A stretch of DNA of 56,545 nucleotides from assembly GCA_964611385.1 (NCBI GenBank), contig CAZSXS010000007.1, forward strand, positions 1 to 56,545, in the 5' to 3' direction. The notes under the pieces were generated by a model. That model searched no databases and was not told the DNA's origin. It saw nothing but the letters and a program-made list of their open reading frames with translations. The position numbers were made by a program, and so were the translations under genes. Shown here one piece after another: positions 6,522 through 14,312 of this stretch (position 1 is its first letter; each line of letters opens with the position of its first letter). Source of the DNA: CAZSXS01 sp964611385. GTDB lineage: Bacteria; Bacillota; Clostridia; Lachnospirales; CAYPQA01.

Positions 6522-8132
6522 ATGGAAAAGCAACAGGCAGATTATCTAATGAATCAATACATCAAACCCATTTATGGCTTTGCTCTGAGCAAAACCAGTG
6601 ACACTTCAAAAGCCGAAGAGTTAGCCGCTAGTATTGTCTCAGAAGTTTACTCTGTGCTGCTGAGCAAAGATGATATTCTTTGTGTAAAGGCTTATATTTA
6701 CAGGATAGCTCGTAATGTTTATGCAAGGTATTACCATGACCTAAAAATGTGGCAAGGCAAGGTTGATATCAGTGAAACCAACTTAGCCAGCAATGATTCG
6801 ATTGAAGATGGCCTCCTTCAATCGGAGGATCATCGGCTTTTGCGACGAGAGATTACGTACCTGTCAGAACAAAGAAGAAAAATCATCATCGCCTATTTCT
6901 ATGAAAACAAAAAAATAACGGAAATCGCCGAAGAGAATAACCTGTCGGAAGGAACTGTAAAATGGCACTTGTTTGAGTGTAAAAAGGAGCTGAAAAAAGG
7001 GATGGAGAACTTAAGAAATATTGGTAACTTGGGATTAAACCCGATTAAATTTGGGAGCATGGGTCACTGTGGTTCACCTGGCACAAAAGGTGACACATCT
7101 GAATTCCTGTCAAAATCCATCACACAGAATGTGGCCTATTCCTGTTATTTTGAACCGCACAGCATCAACGAAATAGCGGATGAGCTTGGCGTTTCCCCGA
7201 TTTTTGTTTCAGACGAGGTATCAGAGCTTACAGAATATGGATTTATGGATCGACTGCCGGGCAATCGTTATCAAACAAATATCTTGATTACAAACTACTC
7301 CAAACAGTGTGATGAGGAAGTCATCCGCATATACCAAAAATACAGTATACTCCTGATTGAAAAGTACTTTTCAAAGCTTTTAACCCTAAAAAATGAGATC
7401 GAGACGTTGCCGCTCTATTACACGGATCAGGACTATAATTTCCTATTGTGGACACTCATCATTTATATGGCACAGAAGCTACATTTTAAAGAGCTGGAAA
7501 CTGTGAAATTTGAGGATGTTGCGGTACATCGTCCAGACGGCGGATATTATATAGCCCAAGCCACTGTGCAAAACAAAGAAGGAAGTGGCGGATTTCTCGA
7601 CCGACACTGGTATACCTTTTTAGGCTATATGACGCGAGAGGATACCAATATAAAAGCGCTAAAGCTAAGTGTATACTGGAACGGAGAACCCTTAGATTGG
7701 CGCACAAATGTCAAAGAAGACTATAAATTACTGTACCACTTCTTAAAAGGTACACTACCTCAAGACGAAAGAAACATTGATAGCTACGAAATGCTGATCA
7801 ATAAAGGCTATCTGATCAAGACGGATGAGGGCTATAAGGCAAATATAGTCTATATACCGAACCTCGAAACAAAAGCCGCTTTGGACGCGATCTTGCCAAA
7901 ACCAGGCCGAGACATCTTAGAAATAGGCAAAGCTTTGGATGAGCAAATTTATAAAATTCGCAGTGCCGGTCAGCCAAAGCATATGCTAAAAACAATCAAA
8001 CTCATTTGGCAAAACAGTTTGCAAATGATTCATGTCTTTGTCATGAAATCAATGCTTGACAACGGCCTACTGCAATTACCTACAGAGAAACAAAGGAAAC
8101 AGATCTGTAACCTACTGATAGCAGAAGTTTAA
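6522..8132 (+). CDS. ECF-like sigma factor fused to a long C-terminal region
   Basis: The 536-residue protein begins with an ECF-type sigma factor: region 2 in about residues 1-75 (MNQYIKPIYGFALSK.. and an AYIYRIARNVYARYY-like segment) and region 4 in about 110-165 (LSEQRRKIIIAYFYENKKITEIAEENNLSEGTVKWHLFE split over the helix-turn-helix). Residues 190-536 form an extra region with a second winged-helix-like stretch (SINEIADELGVSPIFVSDEV) and then no domain I recognise. The start is set at ATG 6522, which has GAGG 8 bp upstream; an in-frame ATG at 6501 has no such site. A TATAAT at 6489-6494 may be its -10 box. It precedes two ABC transporter genes and probably controls them. Confidence 0.8.
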   Translation: MEKQQADYLMNQYIKPIYGFALSKTSDTSKAEELAASIVSEVYSVLLSKDDILCVKAYIYRIARNVYARYYHDLKMWQGKVDISETNLASNDSIEDGLLQSEDHRLLRREITYLSEQRRKIIIAYFYENKKITEIAEENNLSEGTVKWHLFECKKELKKGMENLRNIGNLGLNPIKFGSMGHCGSPGTKGDTSEFLSKSITQNVAYSCYFEPHSINEIADELGVSPIFVSDEVSELTEYGFMDRLPGNRYQTNILITNYSKQCDEEVIRIYQKYSILLIEKYFSKLLTLKNEIETLPLYYTDQDYNFLLWTLIIYMAQKLHFKELETVKFEDVAVHRPDGGYYIAQATVQNKEGSGGFLDRHWYTFLGYMTREDTNIKALKLSVYWNGEPLDWRTNVKEDYKLLYHFLKGTLPQDERNIDSYEMLINKGYLIKTDEGYKANIVYIPNLETKAALDAILPKPGRDILEIGKALDEQIYKIRSAGQPKHMLKTIKLIWQNSLQMIHVFVMKSMLDNGLLQLPTEKQRKQICNLLIAEV

Positions 8133-8180
8133 GGAGACGCAGAAAGAGTTGAAGTTGTGTTGGAGAATGGAGATGGAAGT

Positions 8181-9977
8181 ATGATAAGAAGAATCATTCA
8201 TTTTTGTACGATTACAATAAAGGCATCACCCTTATTTTTTGTGTTCAACCTCTGTATGTTATTCGTATTCGCTTTTTCACAGTTGGGAATGGCATACTCT
8301 TTTAAATTTGCCACAGATCAAATCATAGCCATGCAGAACACGGGTGAATTCGGTGTTCGTCTCGCCTTGCCCATCTTGCTTTTCTTCTTCATGATCTGCA
8401 TCGGCGGCAACACCTGGAACTTTGAACAGATGCTTATCACGCTTTATACTAGCAAGGCCAAGCGACTGTTTATAAAAAGCTTTATGCAAAGAAGCTACAT
8501 AGAAAAACAAGACAGCTTTTATGACAGTGCGTTTTATGACAACTACTCATTTGTAAAAAACAACATCAATAGCACCACCGCCGTCAGCGTTACTGTGTTC
8601 AATAAGCTTGTATTCTCTATTATACGGCTTGTTGTCTCTAGTATTGCCATTTCGCTCTTCAGTCCAATGGTTCTACTATTTATCCTTCTTGTTTCTGGTG
8701 TATTGATTTGCATAAATCGCCAAGTGGTAAAAAAGAGAATTGAGCTAAATGAATATTATGTAAATTCAGAGCGAAGAGCTGAGTATTACAAGGAACTACT
8801 CAGCAGCAAGGCTCATGCAAAGGAACTTAGATTATTTGGTCTTGGCGAGCGCTTCCTCTCGTCCTGGAGCAAAAACTTCAAAAACTTTTCTGACGGGAAG
8901 TATCGCTTTGAACGAAAGGCAATGTTGATAAATCAAATTCCGCTTATGCTGCAAAAACTTGTAGAAACTGGTCTTACGCTTAATTATCTCTACCTTGTGA
9001 CCACTTCATCGCTTGCTGTTGGCGACTTTACTTTTTTAACTGCCATGATGTGGACTCTTATGTGGGGGATTACTGGCATCATAGACGTGGCCACAAAAGA
9101 GCTTGCAGAAAATGATCAATATGCTCAAAAATATGAAAAATTTATAGGTTCTTCTGAATCACTCCCACAGGTCGAGATGGAATTCAAGCTGTCAAAAGGA
9201 GAATTTAAAGAGCTGAAGCTTGACAATGTCCGCTATTCCTATGCGAATCAAGAGGGAAGCGCTGTGGATGGTGTCAATCTTACGATTAAAAAAGGGGAAG
9301 TTGTAAGCTTGCTGGGCTATAACGGCAGCGGAAAAAGCACTCTATCTAAGCTGATCTGCGGTATTTTAGAGGACTTTGCGGGCGAGATCACACTGAATGG
9401 CGCAAGCATTAAAGAAATGCCAAAGGAGGAATTATACCGTTATTTTGGAATTGGCTTTCAGGATTTTACTCGCTACAGCTTAAGCCTTAAGGAAAATGTG
9501 GGGTTGGGTCTGATTGAGAGCATCCATGATGAAGCAAAGATACAGTCGGCAATCGCAAAAGGCAACTTGCAAGAAGTTCTCTCAAAATTGCCGCAAGGAG
9601 CTGACACCATCATCGGCAAGGAATATGACAATAGTGGCCAGGAGTTATCAGGTGGGCAATGGCAAAGGGTAATTCTTTCCCGTGCGTATATGGGTGATCC
9701 GGAATTTTTGATTCTTGATGAGCCCACGGCCTCCATTGATCCAGTTGAAGAAATGCGAATGCTGCGGCACTTCAAAGAAATAGTGAAAGGAAGGACTGCT
9801 CTACTGATTTCCCACCGTATCGGCTTTGCAAGACTCTCTGACCGTATCTGTGTGATGGATCAGGGCAAAATTGTTGAGGACGGAACGCATGAGGAGCTAA
9901 TGAAAAATAAGGGGCCGTATTACAATCTATTCCTGTCACAGCAAGAACTGTATAAGGAGGAAAGATCTTATGCGTGA
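8181..9977 (+). CDS. ABC transporter, fused permease and ATPase (first of pair)
   Basis: A 598-residue half-transporter of the exporter type. The N-terminal half has about six hydrophobic membrane segments (for example 18-40, 55-75, 140-190); the C-terminal half is an ATPase with Walker A GYNGSGKST, Q-loop GFQDFTRYS, signature LSGGQWQR, Walker B FLILDEPTASIDP and the H-loop LLISHR. The ATG at 8181 has GGAG 8 bp upstream; a GTG at 8157 in frame lacks a site. It ends 8 bp inside the next ABC gene, so the two are coupled and likely form a heterodimer. Such pairs often export peptides or drugs; the substrate is unknown. Confidence 0.92.
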   Translation: MIRRIIHFCTITIKASPLFFVFNLCMLFVFAFSQLGMAYSFKFATDQIIAMQNTGEFGVRLALPILLFFFMICIGGNTWNFEQMLITLYTSKAKRLFIKSFMQRSYIEKQDSFYDSAFYDNYSFVKNNINSTTAVSVTVFNKLVFSIIRLVVSSIAISLFSPMVLLFILLVSGVLICINRQVVKKRIELNEYYVNSERRAEYYKELLSSKAHAKELRLFGLGERFLSSWSKNFKNFSDGKYRFERKAMLINQIPLMLQKLVETGLTLNYLYLVTTSSLAVGDFTFLTAMMWTLMWGITGIIDVATKELAENDQYAQKYEKFIGSSESLPQVEMEFKLSKGEFKELKLDNVRYSYANQEGSAVDGVNLTIKKGEVVSLLGYNGSGKSTLSKLICGILEDFAGEITLNGASIKEMPKEELYRYFGIGFQDFTRYSLSLKENVGLGLIESIHDEAKIQSAIAKGNLQEVLSKLPQGADTIIGKEYDNSGQELSGGQWQRVILSRAYMGDPEFLILDEPTASIDPVEEMRMLRHFKEIVKGRTALLISHRIGFARLSDRICVMDQGKIVEDGTHEELMKNKGPYYNLFLSQQELYKEERSYA

Positions 9978-11754
9978 CGATAGCAAAAAGGAAATGAAAA
10001 AGGAAAAGGGATACGCCTTAAGTGCTTTGAGAAGAGCCAACGAAATCGCGTTGAAAGCAAACAAAAAGGTATATTTTTTGAATATTCTCCTAAGTCTTGT
10101 GATGACCGGAAATATTTTTGCGACACTGGCCGCCACCGAATACATCACCAACAGCGCCTATAATCTGTTTATGAGGAAGTCCGATTATCAATCGGTTTTG
10201 AAAGGGATCCTCTTTTTCGCGATACTGTTACTTGTTTTCATGGGCATCGAAATCTTACAAAGACTTGCAGAAAACAAGTTGATGCTTGATGTTACCTACC
10301 GCTTCGAACGAGACTTGAATGCGAAGCTATCAAAAATCAAGTGGGATTGTTATGAGAGCCACGACACTTATTTAAAGATTCATGAAGTGCGGAGCAAATC
10401 GCTTGATACGGTAAAAAAGCTGCTCCGAAGTATTGTCTTCTTCATCACCTTTGTTCCTTCAGCCTGCATTTTTGGCTACTATCTATTTCAGATCAACTTA
10501 TTTGCAGTACTTGGTTATATAGCAGCTATTTTCATTTTTAATCGGATAGCCGGAAAACGCTTTGAAAAAGTCTCGAAGCTCTGGGAGGAGATACAACCTT
10601 ACACGCAAAAGCAAAACTATTTCTTGAATATGAGCGGCGACAAAACTACCCATCAAGAATTTAAGTTCAACAGACTGTTCGGATTTACCTCGAATCGCTG
10701 GGAAGCGCTTTTTAATGACGAGTATAAAATTAAACTGAAGATTTTCAAAAAATACGAGTTTGTGCTTCAAGGCGCTCGGATTATTATGAACATCCCCTAT
10801 ATCGCAATGCTTATTGTCATCTCATATGAGATCGCAAGAGGGACTCTTCAAATCGGTTTTTTGTTAATGGCTAACGCATTACTCAATACCATTATAGACA
10901 AAACGCTGTCTTTACAGAGCAAGATTACGGATAGCCGCATTGAGAGTCGTTTTATTAAAGTGTATGATGAAATCATGGCACTGCCTGAAGCCCCTAAGTC
11001 AAATGCAAAGCCGGTGTCGTGCAACATTGATATGAAAAGCATCGTCTACACCTATCCGCAGTCTGAAAGCAAAGCCTTGAATGGTCTTGATTTTTTTATT
11101 AAGTATGGTGAAAAAATCGCTGTTGTGGGCGTAAACGGCAGCGGCAAAACCACATGTATGAATCTATTGCTTTCACTTACAGATCAGTATAGTGGAACGA
11201 TCACTAATGATAAGAAGCCGATTGACTTGAGCCATTCGGTGTCCTGCATACTGCAAGATTTTTCACAGTATCAAATGACGGTTAAGGAAAATATTGAAGC
11301 TGGAAATCCGCAAAGGCAATTTAGCGATCATGAAATCCTAACAATTCTGGATAAAGTGGGCTTAAAAGAGATTGTTTTATCTCTGAAAGATGGAATACAT
11401 ACTAAGTTGGGTCAGCTTGAAAAAGGGGTTGAACTGTCCAAAGGGCAGTGGCAACGACTTGCCATTGCACGTTTACTCGCCAAGGAGGACGCAACACTAT
11501 GGATACTTGATGAGCCCACCGCATATCTTGACCCACTTTCAGAGATTGAGATTTACAATATGATCTACGAACTGGCTGGTAAGCGAACCGTGTTATTTAT
11601 CTCCCATCGATTGGGCTTTGCAAAGAAAGCAGATCGGATTGTTCTTTTTGACAGCGGTCGTATCGTTGAACAAGGCACGCATGATGACTTAGTATCATTT
11701 GGCGGGATCTATAGCGAAATGTACAAAGGACAGGAAAGCTGGTATGTTTCATAG
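9970..11754 (+). CDS. ABC transporter, fused permease and ATPase (second of pair)
   Basis: A 594-residue half-transporter, paralogous in layout to the preceding gene. Membrane segments fill about residues 38-320. The ATPase domain has Walker A GVNGSGKTT, Q-loop ILQDFSQYQ, signature LSKGQWQR, Walker B LWILDEPTAYLDP and H-loop LFISHR. The second glycine of the LSGGQ signature is replaced by lysine, a change often seen in one half of asymmetric heterodimers. AAGGAGGAAAG precedes the ATG, which overlaps the upstream gene by 8 bp. A terminator follows at 11769-11805, closing the sigma/ABC operon. Confidence 0.92.
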   Translation: MRDDSKKEMKKEKGYALSALRRANEIALKANKKVYFLNILLSLVMTGNIFATLAATEYITNSAYNLFMRKSDYQSVLKGILFFAILLLVFMGIEILQRLAENKLMLDVTYRFERDLNAKLSKIKWDCYESHDTYLKIHEVRSKSLDTVKKLLRSIVFFITFVPSACIFGYYLFQINLFAVLGYIAAIFIFNRIAGKRFEKVSKLWEEIQPYTQKQNYFLNMSGDKTTHQEFKFNRLFGFTSNRWEALFNDEYKIKLKIFKKYEFVLQGARIIMNIPYIAMLIVISYEIARGTLQIGFLLMANALLNTIIDKTLSLQSKITDSRIESRFIKVYDEIMALPEAPKSNAKPVSCNIDMKSIVYTYPQSESKALNGLDFFIKYGEKIAVVGVNGSGKTTCMNLLLSLTDQYSGTITNDKKPIDLSHSVSCILQDFSQYQMTVKENIEAGNPQRQFSDHEILTILDKVGLKEIVLSLKDGIHTKLGQLEKGVELSKGQWQRLAIARLLAKEDATLWILDEPTAYLDPLSEIEIYNMIYELAGKRTVLFISHRLGFAKKADRIVLFDSGRIVEQGTHDDLVSFGGIYSEMYKGQESWYVS

Positions 11755-11768
11755 CGAGATCAACAAAC

Positions 11769-11805
11769 AAAAAGCGGCTCATGAACAATCATAAGCCGCT
11801 TTTTT
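11769..11805. terminator. Bidirectional Rho-independent terminator
   Basis: AAAAAGCGGCT (11769-11779) pairs with AGCCGCTTTTT (11794-11804) with further ATGA/TCAT pairing inside, flanked by A-run and T-run. It serves the ABC operon on the plus strand and can serve the synthetase-like gene arriving from the other side. Confidence 0.85.
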
Positions 11806-11857
11806 GGTGCTCAGCAGTTGTCTCCATAAATGCAGAGGAGTATTTAATACTGCAAAA

Positions 11858-13957
11858 TCAATACTGGCTATCCAGCTTCGTAAAGAAGTCCGTTTTGGGA
11901 GCAAGAAAGCGTAAACAATGATGCTCCACATCGTCCATAAAGAAAGTCATATCCTTAAAAATATACTCCCAATTCCAAAACTGATCCGTAAACCCTAAAT
12001 AATCCTTCACCAATTCTGTCCCTTCTGGAGCAATGGGATGAAGCAAGGCAGATGCTGTTCTGACAGCATGGAAAGAATTGACCAGAACCTTTTCCCTGAG
12101 CACAGGATCGTTGTCCAATTCGGCTTGCCGGATTTCCCTAGCCCAATATTTATTAGCATCCCGGATGTAGTCGTCCAGCAGATTCATGATTTGATGAAAG
12201 GAAAAGCTGTACATTAGCCTTTCGTATTCCAAAATCGTTTGTCTCGCTTTCTCCATGATATCTTCACTTACAGGAACTTTAGGAATCTTACCTTCATAGT
12301 ATTTTTGCGCCGTGTAGAAACAAGAGCGTACTAAGCGGTTAAAAACATTGGTCAACAGATTACCCTCTTTTAACACAGGGTCATTCTCAGAGGGGTTGGC
12401 TTTAGGGTCTAAGGCCTTGGGCTGGAAGCTCACACTCCTTGTGTTTAATCCCAAGCCAAGAAAGTGCGAGCGCAACTGTTCAGGTGTATAATGCTGCAAT
12501 AGATCCATAGCCATAGGCGGCTTAAGTGATCCGCTGCTGCTAGCCTTTTTGTCCATAAACAGTAGATGATTGTTTGCTACCAAGATTGGCAATTGTAATT
12601 GACCTTCTGTTGGCTCAATGGAGGACTCCTTATCGTTTAAGGCCATGAACAATGCGGTTTCGGCAACCCCATAAAAGTAGATGTTGTCTTCTCCGATAAA
12701 TTGATACACCTGACTGTCTTTACTACACCACCAATCCTTCCAGTTGGATACATGCAGTTTTGATGTCTTAGCTACGTCTGCTATCTTAGCTACGTCTGCT
12801 ATCTTTGCTAGGTCCGATGCCTTTGTCACCTTCTGTGCTTCCATCTCCTCTGCCATATTTTCCAGATACGCCTTGGTAAAAGAAATCGGCGCCCAAAGGG
12901 ACTCAGGCCAAACCCAAAAGGTCATCACATCTTCTCCGGGGATGGCGATCCCCCAAGTCACATTGCCGCTGATACGAAAAGGCACCAGCGTTTTTCCGGT
13001 TCGGTAACGGATTCCAGCGGAGCGAAGAATTTTACAAGCCTCTTCCCTTTGCGATAACACCGTAAAAACAATAGTAAAGGATGATCGTTTTTCATCCACC
13101 TGCAAGCGATGGGGCGGTAACGTTTCCTGGATTTGCTCAAAGCTAGCTTGTTGGTTTTTCTTAATGTGAATGCTAGGAGCCTCCAAGTACTCCTCAATGT
13201 TTTTAAGGATAAATGGCCGGACGGTTGGATTCCCTTTCAAACCCTTTGCCCATTCGATTAGTAAAGCCTGAAAGTCTTCTAGCGAAAAATACCAGTTTTC
13301 CACCTCTTTCATATCCGGCTTTACTCCAGACAAGCAGCTGATGGGGTCAATGAGCTCTTCTGGAGCATACTGATGCCCCTGTGAGCATTCATCGGCATAG
13401 GCATTTTCCGAGGCGCAAGCTTCAATGGGGCACTTCCCCCGTACTTGCCGCCCATTGAGAAAAACTTGATGCTCCTGATCAAAGAACTGATGCGTTTTTA
13501 ATTTTTTCAGGTATCCCTTTTTCTGTAAATCAGTAAAAATATCCTTGCTTGTCTGTTTATGATGTGCTCTGCCCTTACCCAAGGCCGATGCCCCATAAAA
13601 ATCTAAACTGATTTGGTAGGCAGTCAAGGCATCCTTTTGCTTCTGATGGTAGCCCTCTACAAAATCTAAAATCTCGCCCTTAAAACCTTCTTCATCAACT
13701 TGCTTTCGATAGCTTTCCAAAATGGGCGAGCCAAAGCAGTCTGTGCCAGAGACAAAAATCACATTTTCCTTTCCAATTCTGTCTCTCATAAATCGTGCGA
13801 AGGCATCAGCATGCACAAAAACACCACCGATATGGCCAAAGTGAAGACTCTTATTCCCGTAAGGCATTCCTGCGGTAATCACACAACGCTTGGGAAAAGC
13901 CGGTCTTTCATTTTCATTTGCATATCCATTTTGATTTCCACTTCCATTTGCTTTCAT
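11858..13957 (-). CDS. Divergent methionyl-tRNA-synthetase-like class I tRNA ligase
   Basis: The 699-residue protein is a class I aminoacyl-tRNA synthetase closest in layout to MetRS. The HIGH-type motif reads PYGNKSLHFGHIGG (about residues 32-45), a zinc knuckle follows (CPIEAC..ECSQGH), and WPESLWAPISF and YQFIGEDNIYFYG are MetRS-like. The KMSKS position, in FMDKKASSSGS (about residue 470), reads KASSS, lacking the second lysine. Residues near 385-405 contain a repeated IADVAK unit. AAGGAGG at 13966-13972 fixes the ATG at 13957. It may be a second, specialised or non-canonical MetRS; aminoacylation is not certain. A structured leader and terminator lie upstream. Confidence 0.85.
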   Translation of the reverse strand: MKANGSGNQNGYANENERPAFPKRCVITAGMPYGNKSLHFGHIGGVFVHADAFARFMRDRIGKENVIFVSGTDCFGSPILESYRKQVDEEGFKGEILDFVEGYHQKQKDALTAYQISLDFYGASALGKGRAHHKQTSKDIFTDLQKKGYLKKLKTHQFFDQEHQVFLNGRQVRGKCPIEACASENAYADECSQGHQYAPEELIDPISCLSGVKPDMKEVENWYFSLEDFQALLIEWAKGLKGNPTVRPFILKNIEEYLEAPSIHIKKNQQASFEQIQETLPPHRLQVDEKRSSFTIVFTVLSQREEACKILRSAGIRYRTGKTLVPFRISGNVTWGIAIPGEDVMTFWVWPESLWAPISFTKAYLENMAEEMEAQKVTKASDLAKIADVAKIADVAKTSKLHVSNWKDWWCSKDSQVYQFIGEDNIYFYGVAETALFMALNDKESSIEPTEGQLQLPILVANNHLLFMDKKASSSGSLKPPMAMDLLQHYTPEQLRSHFLGLGLNTRSVSFQPKALDPKANPSENDPVLKEGNLLTNVFNRLVRSCFYTAQKYYEGKIPKVPVSEDIMEKARQTILEYERLMYSFSFHQIMNLLDDYIRDANKYWAREIRQAELDNDPVLREKVLVNSFHAVRTASALLHPIAPEGTELVKDYLGFTDQFWNWEYIFKDMTFFMDDVEHHCLRFLAPKTDFFTKLDSQY
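12767..12820 (-). repeat. 18-bp tandem repeat inside the synthetase-like gene
   Basis: The 18-mer CTTAGCTACGTCTGCTAT occurs at 12767-12784 and again at 12785-12802, with a degenerate third unit at 12803-12820. It encodes the repeated IADVAK peptide. The frame is preserved, so this looks like an insertion tolerated in a surface loop. Confidence 0.85.
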
Positions 13958-14283
13958 TCAACAAGCCTCCTTAAAATCAAAAAACGCCTAGTCGGCAATT
14001 GCTATTGCCGCTAGGCGTTTCTTATAGCGCAGCAACGGCCGACAAGCAAAAATAGAGCTTGCCTTCCCGTTGCTTCAATACTCAGTCACGCTCAACTTTG
14101 CAAAGCCGCCTGCCCAAAACAATAGAATTAACTGGGCTGATTGATGGCGGCCTGGTAAATGTTTAAGAGACTGAGTAGATGAAGCGAGTTTCAACGGAAA
14201 TGCCAGCCTTTGCTTTGCTGCTGTTGTGCATTTAAAAAAATGAATGTCATAAAAATCCCTTCCAAGTTGTCTAACTTAGATTT
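13958..14283 (-). promoter_or_regulatory. Structured leader with attenuator terminator before the synthetase-like gene
   Basis: About 320 nt of leader lie between the promoter and the start codon. Read on the minus strand: a long-range stem pairs CTTCA..TACTCAGTC (near 14169-14184) with GACTGAGTA.TGAAG (near 14071-14085), enclosing GCCGCC/GGCGGC and GCCCA/TGGGC helices. Next, AGCAACGG/CCGTTGCT forms a hairpin (about 14030-14076) whose 5' side can instead extend the first stem. Last is a terminator, AAACGCCTAG..CTAGGCGTTT with CGGCAAT/ATTGCCG inside (13982-14020), followed by TTTTTTGATTTT. This layout indicates transcription attenuation. I found no T-box or S-box consensus; the ligand is unknown. 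Confidence 0.6.
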
Positions 14284-14312
14284 AGTATAGTCTCTTTCAA
14301 TCAACTTGTCAA
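14284..14312 (-). promoter_or_regulatory. Sigma-A promoter of the synthetase-like gene
   Basis: On the minus strand TTGACA (14312-14307), a 17-bp spacer and TATACT (14289-14284) match the consensus almost perfectly. The -35 box overlaps the stop codon of the upstream M28 peptidase gene (14309-14311). Confidence 0.85.

Noticed and set aside
13958..14283. T-box or SAM riboswitch before the synthetase-like gene
   Set aside because: The T-box antiterminator sequence and the S-box core were not found, so I leave the class open rather than naming one.
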